This document shows, piece by piece, positions 17,768-25,744 of a stretch of 64,000 nucleotides of DNA; the first letter of the stretch is position 1; the number at the start of each line of letters is the position of its first letter. The notes under the pieces are model-generated. The model did not search any database. It was given only the letters and a program-made list of their open reading frames with translations, and was not told the DNA's origin. Source of the DNA: Sphingobacteriales bacterium (lineage in GTDB: Bacteria > Bacteroidota > Bacteroidia > Chitinophagales > Chitinophagaceae); the NCBI GenBank assembly GCA_003963365.1, contig RXJG01000004.1, positions 1,184,554 through 1,248,553 of the forward strand, given 5' to 3'. The position numbers and the translations under genes are program-made.

Positions 17768-18685
17768 ATGCGTGTACTTTTAATAACGGTGTTCTTCTTT
17801 CTTAACATTATTGCCCTGCCTGCTCAAAATGGAAAAGAAATTAAGAAGCAGGCTCCGGTTAAATCTTTATTATGGGAAATTTCCGGTAACGGTATTAAAC
17901 AACCTTCATATCTTTTTGGCACCATTCATATCATGTGTAAAAACGACGCATTGCTGAGTAAGAAAATGGAAAAAATTATTGCTGGTTCTTCAGCAGTTTA
18001 CCTGGAACTGGATATGGATAATATGACCGAATTACTGGGTATTTTTCAATATATGAATATGAAGGAAGGAAAGAAACTGAGTGATTACCTCACTGAAGAG
18101 GAGGTAAAGCGGGTTAAAGACTGGTTTGTAAAAAACCAGCCATTAATTCCGGTTGCGATGATAGAAAAGATGAAACCCATTTTTTTAAGCAGTATGATTG
18201 GAGAGAAAGGATTTAATTGCGAACAACCTGATGGTATGGAAATGCGGATAATGGAAGAAGCCCATAAATACAATAAAGAGATAAAAGGCCTGGAAACGAT
18301 GGCCTACCAGGCAGGAGTTATGGATAGCATTCCATATGATGTACAGGCAAAGGAACTGATGAAAAGTATTGATAGCAGTAACCTGCAGGATAGCTCCGTA
18401 AAAATGCTGATTAATTTATATAAGCAACAGGATATTGACAAACTGGATACCCTGATGAACAAAACAGAAGGTGAAGTGGGCAAATACAATGAATTTCTTT
18501 TATACCGCCGCAACCGTAACTGGGCCGATAAAATAAACACCCTCATAAAATCAAATGCTTATCTTTTTGCAGTAGGTGCCGGCCATTTACCGGGAAATAA
18601 AGGATTGATTGCGTTATTAAGAAAAATGGGCTATACCGTTAAACCATTGGAAAACAAATGGGCACTGCCAACTAAAGAACTATGA
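17768..18685 (+). CDS. TraB/GumN family protein (predicted exported)
   Basis: 305 aa from the ATG at 17768. A GTG 57 bases upstream is in frame but would bury the signal peptide, so it is rejected. A signal peptide (MRVLLITVFFFLNIIALPAQ) precedes a TraB domain with the two hallmarks: LFGTIHIM near the N-terminus and the C-terminal AVGAGHLPGNKGLIALL. The conserved GTIH and GxHLPG His residues resemble the Tiki/TraB metalloprotease superfamily, so a peptidase-like activity is possible but unproven for bacterial GumN-like proteins. It is divergent from the DUF3857 cluster across a 60-base gap and convergent with ydcF. Confidence 0.88.
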   Translation: MRVLLITVFFFLNIIALPAQNGKEIKKQAPVKSLLWEISGNGIKQPSYLFGTIHIMCKNDALLSKKMEKIIAGSSAVYLELDMDNMTELLGIFQYMNMKEGKKLSDYLTEEEVKRVKDWFVKNQPLIPVAMIEKMKPIFLSSMIGEKGFNCEQPDGMEMRIMEEAHKYNKEIKGLETMAYQAGVMDSIPYDVQAKELMKSIDSSNLQDSSVKMLINLYKQQDIDKLDTLMNKTEGEVGKYNEFLLYRRNRNWADKINTLIKSNAYLFAVGAGHLPGNKGLIALLRKMGYTVKPLENKWALPTKEL

Positions 18686-18724
18686 TTTATAAAATTGATT
18701 TTTGAGTTTATAGTTCACAATTTA
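18683..18724 (+). repeat. Degenerate 7-bp-periodic tract between two convergent genes
   Basis: Six heptads: TGATTTA, TAAAATT, GATTTTT, GAGTTTA, TAGTTCA, CAATTTA. They start on the TGA of the TraB gene and end three bases before the stop codon of the ydcF-like gene. The pattern is clearest in the last three units. Confidence 0.55.
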
Positions 18725-18727
18725 TTA

Positions 18728-19495
18728 TCAGGCTTTCCCGGTTATCCGGTAAATTAATAGTCCTGCCACTTCTTTTACATATTTATCCCACATATCAAAA
18801 GCTACATAAGTTGGAAGGATAGATTCGCCAAAATGCTGAGGATTGTCAAGCGCATTATAATTGCATGGATATGCTACCACGTTTATCCCTGTCTTTTCAA
18901 AAACTTTTACTGATCTTTTCATATGCATGGCAGATGTGATAAGCAGAACAGGCCCGGTTAGGTGTAGCGAGTCAAATAACTTCTTTGTTTCGGTAGCATT
19001 TTCATAGGTGTTCCTGCTTTTGTTCTCTGCAATAATATCTTCTCCGGGTATTCCTATGGCAATCATTTCCTGTTTTGCAAAATCTGCTTCTTTAAAACGT
19101 TGCTGGTCTTTATCAAGACTTCCGCTACCTCCCGAAATAATTATTTTCTTTATTCTTTTTTGCTGGTAGAGTTTTACAGTTTGAATAAAACGATCGCTGG
19201 CGGAAGAGAAATAGCCTTTATGGGTATTATAATCAAAACCTGCAAAACCGGTTAATACTACTCCTGCCGGGTATTGTTCATTGAATACAAATTCCTTTGG
19301 CGGAGCCTGCCAGTTTATTATTAACTTATGAATGATATAGTGATTGGAAAAGAACAGGAACCAACAAACTGATATTATTACGAAACGTTTTTTCCATTTA
19401 GTGTTCCTGATTATTACTGCCATCAGTATAAAAATCAATAACCAGTTAAATGGCGATAAAAAAATACTGAGGACTTTAGATAAAACAAAAAACAT
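18728..19495 (-). CDS. YdcF/ElyC-like (DUF218) membrane protein
   Basis: A 255-aa protein with two N-terminal membrane helices (about 2-26 and 33-52) followed by a DUF218 domain. The domain shows AGVVLTGFAGFD, KKIIISGGSGSLDKDQQRFKEADF, IIAENKSRNTYENA and VLLITSAMHMKRSVKVFEKTG, a full set of family motifs. ElyC and SanA in enterobacteria affect envelope polymer assembly and vancomycin resistance; YdcF binds S-adenosylmethionine. The two-helix anchor resembles ElyC more than YdcF. Envelope biogenesis is the likely role. Confidence 0.85.
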   Translation of the reverse strand: MFFVLSKVLSIFLSPFNWLLIFILMAVIIRNTKWKKRFVIISVCWFLFFSNHYIIHKLIINWQAPPKEFVFNEQYPAGVVLTGFAGFDYNTHKGYFSSASDRFIQTVKLYQQKRIKKIIISGGSGSLDKDQQRFKEADFAKQEMIAIGIPGEDIIAENKSRNTYENATETKKLFDSLHLTGPVLLITSAMHMKRSVKVFEKTGINVVAYPCNYNALDNPQHFGESILPTYVAFDMWDKYVKEVAGLLIYRITGKA

Positions 19496-19610
19496 GGGGT
19501 GAAGATATTAAGCAAATGCGATAATGTAAAAATTAGCAAATTTGAAAATGGGGATTAATGATGTTAGATGTTAGTTGGCGTTTGTGCCTCTTGTACTTTT
19601 TCAACACACA

Positions 19611-19645
19611 ATAAACCAAAAACCATAAACTATAAACCAGTCATT
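19611..19645 (-). repeat. 7-bp-periodic tract upstream of the ydcF-like gene
   Basis: On the + strand: ATAAACC, AAAAACC, ATAAACT, ATAAACC, AGTCATT. It abuts the stop codon of the 19647-20648 gene and lies 115 bases upstream of the ydcF-like start. A second short repeat (ATGTTAG twice, 19561-19574) lies between. Confidence 0.85.
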
Positions 19646-19646
19646 G

Positions 19647-20648
19647 TCATACTTTCCCTTTTGGCTTTGGCTTTACATTTTTTGGTTTTGCTGCAGGGGT
19701 TGTTTTTTCTTCTCTTTGCCTTGTTCCGTTGAGTATATTCTCTATTTGCTGCCGCTTATCCATATCCAGTGGTTCAGGTACCGGTGCCTGGCCGTCTTCC
19801 AGTTTAAAAGTAAAAACTTTATTTACATGCACCCATTGACCATTATTCCATTTAAAACCTTCATAATCGCCATCCGGAATTAATGTATATTTTTTTTGGG
19901 GTTCGTTTGTTTCAGAAATCAGGTGATCAAATAAAATCATATCCATTTCATCGTCGTACTGCACTCTTGCTCTGCCATCTTTTTTAAAATCCAGTACAAA
20001 TCTTGTTTGGGCAGGTTTTGGAATGGAATCTTCTTTAAATGAAAATATTGGTGTACCAAAGACAGGTTCACCGTTATTATCAAAACTCAGCACATCAATC
20101 CATTTGCGGGTTACTTTCATGGTATATTCATCATAGCCAAGTAAGGTGTAATATTTTTTACCGTTTGATTCTTTTTGTATGATGCGATAATAAATATTTC
20201 CGATCCACCATTTGTTGTTCATAATTGTATCCAGTGGTGAAGCAACTACTTCAGATCGATCGATTAATGGAAAAAGTTTTAATGATCCATCCGGTGTGTT
20301 CATTTGGATGGCTCCATGCTGCCGGTTAAAGGTTTCATCTTTTTCCACCTGCCAGGTAAAAATGCGGAAACTGTTATCAGGTGCATAAATCCTGGAAATA
20401 GTTTGTAAAGAATCAAAAGGGTAGTAGAAGGAGTTTTTAAGTTTTAAAGTCCTGACCAGCATTTTGGTAAAGATGCTGTCGGCCCTGAACCGCTGACCCG
20501 CTTCCCGTGCATTGACAATATCGAAACTGAATTTTTTTAATGAATCTTCTCGGTTAGCAAATTCTTTTACCTCAGTTAAAGTGAGATTTTGTGCATTGAC
20601 GGTGCCAATGAGCAACATTAATTGAAAGAGGATTAAATTTTTTTTCAT
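19647..20648 (-). CDS. Exported protein of unknown function, Pro/Lys-rich C-terminus
   Basis: 333 aa from the ATG at 20648 (an in-frame TTG 33 bases upstream would bury the signal peptide). The signal peptide is MKKNLILFQLMLLIGTVNAQ. The mature part looks mainly beta-stranded, with repeated aromatic short motifs (NNKWWIGNIYYRII, KKYYTLLGYDEYTMKVTRKWIDVLSF, YEGFKWNNGQWVHVNKVFTF). It ends in a flexible basic tail (EEKTTPAAKPKNVKPKPKGK). I do not recognise a named domain. It follows the heptose gene hddC-gmhB by 57 bases on the same strand and may be the last gene of that transcript, although its content does not suggest a sugar role. Confidence 0.7.
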   Translation of the reverse strand: MKKNLILFQLMLLIGTVNAQNLTLTEVKEFANREDSLKKFSFDIVNAREAGQRFRADSIFTKMLVRTLKLKNSFYYPFDSLQTISRIYAPDNSFRIFTWQVEKDETFNRQHGAIQMNTPDGSLKLFPLIDRSEVVASPLDTIMNNKWWIGNIYYRIIQKESNGKKYYTLLGYDEYTMKVTRKWIDVLSFDNNGEPVFGTPIFSFKEDSIPKPAQTRFVLDFKKDGRARVQYDDEMDMILFDHLISETNEPQKKYTLIPDGDYEGFKWNNGQWVHVNKVFTFKLEDGQAPVPEPLDMDKRQQIENILNGTRQREEKTTPAAKPKNVKPKPKGKV

Positions 20649-20705
20649 CAGTATCCGGATGCTAAAACATTGTTTCTGCAAATTTATTGCCTAATAAACC
20701 AATTT

Positions 20706-21962
20706 TTACAATGCTTTGGCAACACTTAACAAATCATTGTATGCCCGGTCAATAAAAGGGTGGGGAATGGGTGTATCCGGGCGGGTTGTTTTTAAAAAAA
20801 CGGTAAACATACCCAGCCTTCTGCCAAATTCCATATCGCTTAGCGTATTGCCAATCATTATTGATTTAGAAAAATTGATGGCAGGAAAATCCTTTTGTGC
20901 CCGTAAGCCCATACCTGTGTTTGGCTTTCTGTCGGCACTGGTCTCTTCAAGGTCGGTACAAAAGTAAACGGAATCAATACGACCACCCTCGGCTTCAATG
21001 GCTGCTGTCATTTGGTGATTGATGTTTAACAATGCTTCCAGTGTCATCCATCCTTTTCCCACACCTTTTTGATTGGTAACAATTACTATGTGCTTAAACT
21101 TCGAATTGAATAGTTTCAAAGCTTCCGGCACTCCGTCATAAAATTTAAACTCATCCCAGCTGCGGATATAATCCATATGTTTTTCATGATTAATTACGCC
21201 ATCACGATCAAGAAACAAAGTCCAGCTTTGATCTATGGGAGGGAATGGTTTTGGAAAGTTCATAATATGCGGTAACTCTGTTTGGGCCCTTTCATAATCT
21301 TCGGGAATGCCGATGTCAATGAAATACTGGCTTTGTATTACGCCGTAAAATTTTTGCTCACTGAAATATGTTTCGAGATAATCTTTTTCAAAAGAAAATT
21401 TAACCGGTAATGGTTTGTTCAGAAAACTTTCAACATTCAATACATAAACTCCTCCGTTAATCAACCCTGATTCATAGAATTGTTTTTCTTTAAAATTACC
21501 AATGCTGTTGTTCTCATTTAACTCAACCACTCCATAACGGTCAAAGTTTTTCATGGGCTTTAATACCAGGGTACAATCTGCATGAGTTGCCGTATGCGCA
21601 GCTGATAATTCTTCAACATTTATATTGAAGAGGGTATCACCATTCACAATCAGTACATTTTTTTCTGTAGCTTTTTCACAAGCCTGCTTAATGGCGCCAC
21701 CGGTACCTAAAGGTTCCGTTTCTATGGATAATTGATAAGGGAGAGTGGATAATTCTTTTTTCAGCCATTCTTCAATGATTTCGCTTTTATAACCTGTGGC
21801 GAAGATGAATTTATTGATACCCTGTTTAGTTAACTGTTCAATTACATAATGAAGAAATGGTTTGCCGGCTACCGGTGCCATGCATTTGGGTAAATCAGAA
21901 ACAACCGAACGCAATCTTGTACCTAATCCTCCGGCCAGTATAATTGCTTCTTTCACTGTCAT
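20706..21962 (-). CDS. Fused heptose-1-phosphate guanylyltransferase / heptose-1,7-bisphosphate 7-phosphatase (HddC-GmhB)
   Basis: 418 aa from the ATG at 21962 (an upstream in-frame start inside gmhA is less likely). Residues 1-235 are a sugar nucleotidyltransferase (EAIILAGGLGTRLRSVVSDLPKCMAPVAGKPF; EPLGTGGAIKQA; VNGDTLF). Residues about 245-418 are a HAD phosphatase of GmhB type (FLDRDGVINHE with nucleophile Asp252 and Asp254; VTNQKGVGKG; DRKPNTGM; IGNTLSDMEFG). The pair would remove the 7-phosphate and then add GMP to the 1-phosphate, the last two steps to GDP-D-glycero-D-manno-heptose. The zinc-loop cysteines of classic GmhB are absent (CTDLEETSADRKP keeps one Cys). Neighbours gmhA and hddA encode the other steps. 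Confidence 0.88.
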   Translation of the reverse strand: MTVKEAIILAGGLGTRLRSVVSDLPKCMAPVAGKPFLHYVIEQLTKQGINKFIFATGYKSEIIEEWLKKELSTLPYQLSIETEPLGTGGAIKQACEKATEKNVLIVNGDTLFNINVEELSAAHTATHADCTLVLKPMKNFDRYGVVELNENNSIGNFKEKQFYESGLINGGVYVLNVESFLNKPLPVKFSFEKDYLETYFSEQKFYGVIQSQYFIDIGIPEDYERAQTELPHIMNFPKPFPPIDQSWTLFLDRDGVINHEKHMDYIRSWDEFKFYDGVPEALKLFNSKFKHIVIVTNQKGVGKGWMTLEALLNINHQMTAAIEAEGGRIDSVYFCTDLEETSADRKPNTGMGLRAQKDFPAINFSKSIMIGNTLSDMEFGRRLGMFTVFLKTTRPDTPIPHPFIDRAYNDLLSVAKAL

Positions 21963-21977
21963 AAATAAATAAGAAAG

Positions 21978-21989
21978 CCCCTTTAGGGG
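21978..21989 (-). repeat. GC-rich hairpin (CCCCTTTAGGGG) overlapping the gmhA stop codon
   Basis: The inverted repeat CCCC-TTTA-GGGG, followed by TTTGGGGT on the + strand, lies over the 3' end of gmhA; the stop codon (21985-21983) is in the loop. The last residues of GmhA (TPNP) are therefore encoded by the element. Similar hairpins recur between genes in some Bacteroidota (recollection, not checked). It may be a dispersed repeat or an attenuating structure before hddC-gmhB. Confidence 0.55.
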
Positions 21990-22567
21990 TTTGGGGTAAA
22001 ATATTTTTCTTCCACTAACTGGCAAATAATATGTCCCAGCAGGATATGCGATTCCTGTATTCTTGGTGTATCGTTAGATGGAACATTGATTAAATAATCG
22101 CTTATGGTTTTCATTTTGCCGCCACTTTCGCCAGTAAAGCCGATAGTAGTTATACCTTTTTCTCTGGCCACTTCAAAAGCTGCAGTTATATTTTTTGAAT
22201 TACCTGAAGTGGATAGGCCAATCAATACATCACCTTTATTACCGATACCTTTTACAAGACGGGAATAAATTACATCATAACTATAATCATTCGCTACTGC
22301 TGTGAGGTATGAAGTATTGCAATGCAAAGCTTCAGCAGGTAACGCATCCCTGTCAGTATAAAAACGTCCGCTGAATTCTGCTGCTAAATGTTGGGCATCT
22401 GCTGCACTGCCGCCGTTGCCGCAAAACAAAACTTTATTACCGTTTTTAAAAGCAGTAACAATTAAGTCAACGCAATCGCCAACCGTTTTTATAATTTTTT
22501 CATCAGCTAATACTTTTTGCTTGGTATCGATAGAAGCGCTGATGATGGATTTTATTTTGTCGTTCAT
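21983..22567 (-). CDS. gmhA: Sedoheptulose-7-phosphate isomerase (GmhA)
   Basis: A 194-aa SIS-domain protein of normal GmhA length. Landmarks are the phosphosugar-binding FCGNGGSAADAQHLAAEFSGRF (CGNGGSAADAQH is nearly invariant in GmhA), LSTSGNSKNI, IGFTGESGG and the C-terminal PRIQESHILLGHIICQLVE containing the catalytic-site Glu/His. It makes D-glycero-D-manno-heptose 7-phosphate from sedoheptulose 7-phosphate in the cytoplasm. A heptad tract separates it from hddA upstream. It is followed on the same strand by the fused HddC-GmhB gene, only 20 bases away. Confidence 0.93.
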   Translation of the reverse strand: MNDKIKSIISASIDTKQKVLADEKIIKTVGDCVDLIVTAFKNGNKVLFCGNGGSAADAQHLAAEFSGRFYTDRDALPAEALHCNTSYLTAVANDYSYDVIYSRLVKGIGNKGDVLIGLSTSGNSKNITAAFEVAREKGITTIGFTGESGGKMKTISDYLINVPSNDTPRIQESHILLGHIICQLVEEKYFTPNP

Positions 22568-22573
22568 GTTATC

Positions 22574-22608
22574 GAATTAAAAAGTCAAAATTAAAAAGTA
22601 AAAATTTA
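22574..22608 (-). repeat. 7-bp-periodic tract between hddA and gmhA
   Basis: On the + strand: GAATTAA, AAAGTCA, AAATTAA, AAAGTAA, AAATTTA. On the minus strand it runs from the hddA stop codon (22608-22606) to within seven bases of the gmhA ATG, so the whole intergenic gap is heptad repeat. Confidence 0.85.
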
Positions 22609-23628
22609 AACTGTCCAGGTAGTTAAACCATGTTTGGTAAACTGGTAGTTCCTGCAATAGCCGCCAAAACTTTCCAATGTTTCTATTACTTTATAACGGG
22701 TGTTGGCCGGACAATAAAATGTCATAAAACCGCCTCCGCCTGCTCCGCTGATTTTTCCACCCGTTGCTCCTGCTTTCTTTGCGCCGGTATAAATTTCTTC
22801 AATGCGATTATTAGAAATATTTGCTGCCATTAAACGCTTTTGCTGAAAACCATAATCTAAAATTTCACCAATTTCATGCAGCCTTCCTTTCAGCAATGCT
22901 TCTTTCATCATCCTGGCCTGTTCTTTTAAATGATGCATAGCTTCAATGGATTTCTCATTCTTCTCAGTTACATTTTTCTGCTGCTCTTTGATAATAGTAG
23001 CTGATTCACGGCTGGTAGAAGTAAAATATAAAACGAGATTATTTTCTAATTCATGTAAATATTCCGGACGAATTCTTAATGGATTTACAATTACTTTATC
23101 ATCACCATAAAACTCCATAAAGTTTACGCCGCCAAATGTGGCTGCATACTGATCCTGTTTGCCACCGGCTAATTGTAAATCTCTTCTTTCAATTTCATAC
23201 GCATAATGAGCTATATCATAATCACCCAATGGAAGTTTAAGCATTTCTGCAAAGGCCCCGATAATTGCCACCACCAATGTGGATGATGTTCCCAATCCTG
23301 ACCCGGCAGGCGCATCAACAAATGTTGATAATTTAAAACCGGTTAATGGTAATCCATAATCTTTTTGAATGCGATTGTAAACTCCCTTCAGCAAATCAAG
23401 TTTACCATCAATGGGCAATTGATGGTTCCATTCAAAACGCTGTTCCTGTTTTTGATCAATGGATTCAATGATGATGGAGTTGTCATTCAATGGTTCAATA
23501 TTGGCATTCGCAAATAAGGAAATGGTAGCATTTAAAATAGCGCCACCATGTAAATCACTATACGGACTTACATCAGTGCCGCCACCGGCCAGTCCTAATC
23601 GGAGAGGAGCTTTACTTCTGTATATCAT
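22606..23628 (-). CDS. hddA: D-glycero-D-manno-heptose 7-phosphate kinase (HddA-type GHMP kinase)
   Basis: A 340-aa GHMP kinase with the HddA-style start (KAPLRLGLAGGGTDVSPYSDLHGGAILNATI), the ATP loop PAGSGLGTSSTLVVAI (about 108-124), a substrate-binding segment with LAGGKQDQYAATFGG, and the C-terminal GATGGKISGAGGGGFMTFYCP. It phosphorylates heptose 7-phosphate at C1 with the alpha anomeric configuration, leading to GDP-heptose rather than ADP-heptose. The overlap of 17 bases with the upstream glycosyltransferase gene supports co-transcription and translational coupling. Confidence 0.92.
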   Translation of the reverse strand: MIYRSKAPLRLGLAGGGTDVSPYSDLHGGAILNATISLFANANIEPLNDNSIIIESIDQKQEQRFEWNHQLPIDGKLDLLKGVYNRIQKDYGLPLTGFKLSTFVDAPAGSGLGTSSTLVVAIIGAFAEMLKLPLGDYDIAHYAYEIERRDLQLAGGKQDQYAATFGGVNFMEFYGDDKVIVNPLRIRPEYLHELENNLVLYFTSTSRESATIIKEQQKNVTEKNEKSIEAMHHLKEQARMMKEALLKGRLHEIGEILDYGFQQKRLMAANISNNRIEEIYTGAKKAGATGGKISGAGGGGFMTFYCPANTRYKVIETLESFGGYCRNYQFTKHGLTTWTV

Positions 23629-24763
23629 TCGCTAATTTAAAAATGGCTTCCGTAAGACGGCTCCATTTATATTTTTCTTTTTCGCTGCGAAGATGCGGCA
23701 AAAAATAGTTTTCGCCTAATTGAAAGTATTGGGCGATTTTTTCTGCAATGGAAGCTGCATTGGGTTCTGCTACTAATCCAACTTTACCATCAGGAACCAA
23801 AGAAGGTAATCCGCCAACATTGGTAACAATCATTGGTTTTTCAAAATGATAGGCAAGCGGCGTTACGCCACTTTGAGTAGCATTCCGGTATGGCTGTACC
23901 ACACAATCAGCAGCACATAAATAATATTTTACTTCGCTGTCGGGAATGAAATTTGTTTTTAATATTACAGCGTCTTCTATGCCATTATCTTTTATCTGCT
24001 GCAGGTATGGTTTGGCATCTTCATAAAATTCACCGGCAATAAGTAGTTTGTAGTTTGTAGTTTTTTGTTTTTGGTTAAGAAGTTTAATCGCATCCAATAA
24101 AATGTCGAGACCTTTATACTTTCTGATAAATCCGAAGAAAAGAATTATTAATTCGTCATTATTAATTTTTAATTCCTTCCTCGCTTCCTCTTTTGAAATG
24201 ATAGCGCCGAAATTATCATACAATGGATGGGGAACAAACTGTGCAGGTTTTGACTGGTCAAATAATCTTAAATCATTCAGTACTTTCTCACTCATGATTA
24301 TGCAAGCATCCACGGGTTTTAAAAAATACCTGGTAAATGGTTTATCACCTGCTCTTTTTTCATGCGGAATAATATTATCGGCAATACAAACCACTTTGGT
24401 ATGCCTGTTCTTTTTCACTCTTCTTAATATCGTTCCCAGGCATGGCCCCATAAAGGGAAGCCAGTAACGAACCATTATTATATCGGGTTTCAATCTTTTT
24501 AGTTCATTACCCGCCGTGAGCCAGTTAAACGGATTAACAGAATTAATGGTTACTTTAATATTCAAATCAGCTGGTGCCGGTTCAGATGAAAATTGTGTGG
24601 TGCCCGGAAAAAGAAAACCGGGATATTGCAATGAAAAAGTATAAATGATCACTTCATGACCCTGTTGCTGAAACTCTCTTGCCAGGCGTTCGTTGTAAGA
24701 TGCAAGTCCGCCACGTAAGGGATGAGCAGGGCCGATGATGACAATTTTTTTATGGTCATTCAT
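23612..24763 (-). CDS. GT4-type glycosyltransferase
   Basis: 383 aa from the ATG at 24763 (a TTG nine bases upstream is the only longer start). The N-terminal Rossmann domain begins IVIIGPAHPLRGGLASYNERLAREF. The C-terminal domain has LIILFFGFIRKYKGLDILLDAI, the linker LLIAGEFYED and the nucleotide-sugar-binding ATQSGVTPLAYHFEKPMIVTNVGGLPSLV, in which the expected E-x7-E is altered. It belongs to the glycogen phosphorylase-like GT-B fold and adds a sugar to a surface polysaccharide or lipid-linked intermediate; its place in the operon suggests heptose as donor. A heptad tract inside the gene (24043-24077) encodes TTNYKLLI in the middle of the protein. Confidence 0.85.
   Translation of the reverse strand: MNDHKKIVIIGPAHPLRGGLASYNERLAREFQQQGHEVIIYTFSLQYPGFLFPGTTQFSSEPAPADLNIKVTINSVNPFNWLTAGNELKRLKPDIIMVRYWLPFMGPCLGTILRRVKKNRHTKVVCIADNIIPHEKRAGDKPFTRYFLKPVDACIIMSEKVLNDLRLFDQSKPAQFVPHPLYDNFGAIISKEEARKELKINNDELIILFFGFIRKYKGLDILLDAIKLLNQKQKTTNYKLLIAGEFYEDAKPYLQQIKDNGIEDAVILKTNFIPDSEVKYYLCAADCVVQPYRNATQSGVTPLAYHFEKPMIVTNVGGLPSLVPDGKVGLVAEPNAASIAEKIAQYFQLGENYFLPHLRSEKEKYKWSRLTEAIFKLANDIQK
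24043..24077. repeat. 7-bp-periodic tract inside the GT4 gene
   Basis: On the + strand: GTAGTTT three times, TTTGTTT, TTGGTTA. Three exact copies of a 7-mer lie within coding sequence, encoding (minus strand) NQKQKTTNYKLL. The position is the surface segment before the LLIAGEF strand, where length variation is tolerable. Confidence 0.85.
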
Positions 24764-24798
24764 ATCCTGCAAATATCATGGTTAATGCTGAAAGATAA

Positions 24799-25740
24799 TT
24801 AGAGGCCAATCTTTTCTTCAATCAGGTAATTATTGCGGTCGGTTGAATTGCGGGAAATTAATTCGCCCAGGAAGCCGGCGAGGAATAATTGTGTTCCCAT
24901 AATCATTGCCACCAATGCAATATAAAAACTGGGGCGATTGGTTAAGGCAAATTCATGTTCAATCAATTTGGCAATAATGAGGTAGATGCTAACGCCAAAC
25001 CCTATAAGAAAAAAGATAGTGCCCCATAAACCGAAGAAATGCATGGGACGTTTGCCAAATTTTCCAATAAAAGTAATGGAGGCCAGGTCGAGAAAACCAT
25101 TGATAAAACGGTCCCATCCAAACTTGGTGATGCCATATTTCCGTTTCCGGTGCTCCACTACTTTCTCGCCAATTTTTTTAAAGCCAACAGTTTTTGCCAG
25201 CACCGGAATATAACGGTGCATTTCGCCGTATACTTCAATACTCTTCACCACTTTTTTATTGTAGGCTTTTAACCCACAGTTAAAATCATGAAGTTGAATA
25301 CCCGACATACTGCGGGTGGCTGCATTAAAAAACTTGGAAGGGATGTTTTTTGTAAGCGTATTATCATACCGTTTCTTTTTCCAGCCGCTTACCAAATCAA
25401 ATTTATCTTCCACAATCATTTTTCTCAAATCAGGAATTTCATCGGGGCTGTCCTGCAAATCGGCATCCATTGTAATTACTACATCACCCTGTGCAGCTTT
25501 AAATGCTTCGTTTAAGGCAGCCGATTTACCATAGTTACGCTGAAACTTAATTCCTTTAATACAACTGTTCTTAGATCGCAGTGATTCTATCACCTGCCAG
25601 GAATTATCCGTGCTGCCGTCATCCACAAAAATCACTTCATAGGAAAAATTATTTTCCTGCATAACTTTTTCAATCCATGCACTTAGTTCAGGTAACGATT
25701 CTTCTTCGTTTAATAATGGTATGACTACGGAAATATCCAT
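24799..25740 (-). CDS. Polyprenyl-phosphate glycosyltransferase, GT2 (DPM1/GtrB-like)
   Basis: A 313-aa protein. The GT2 domain (1 to about 225) has VVIPLLNEEESLPEL, VDDGSTDNSW, RNYGKSAALNEAF, MDADLQDSPDEIP (the metal-binding DxD region) and DFNCGLKAYNKKV. Two C-terminal membrane helices follow (about 232-257 and 268-292), as in GtrB-type enzymes that transfer a sugar from a nucleotide donor to undecaprenyl phosphate. Together with the GT4 enzyme and the GDP-heptose genes it suggests assembly of a surface glycan. It begins the sugar part of the run; the DUF4199 gene lies 4 bases upstream. Confidence 0.9.
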   Translation of the reverse strand: MDISVVIPLLNEEESLPELSAWIEKVMQENNFSYEVIFVDDGSTDNSWQVIESLRSKNSCIKGIKFQRNYGKSAALNEAFKAAQGDVVITMDADLQDSPDEIPDLRKMIVEDKFDLVSGWKKKRYDNTLTKNIPSKFFNAATRSMSGIQLHDFNCGLKAYNKKVVKSIEVYGEMHRYIPVLAKTVGFKKIGEKVVEHRKRKYGITKFGWDRFINGFLDLASITFIGKFGKRPMHFFGLWGTIFFLIGFGVSIYLIIAKLIEHEFALTNRPSFYIALVAMIMGTQLFLAGFLGELISRNSTDRNNYLIEEKIGL

Positions 25741-25744
25741 TCAG

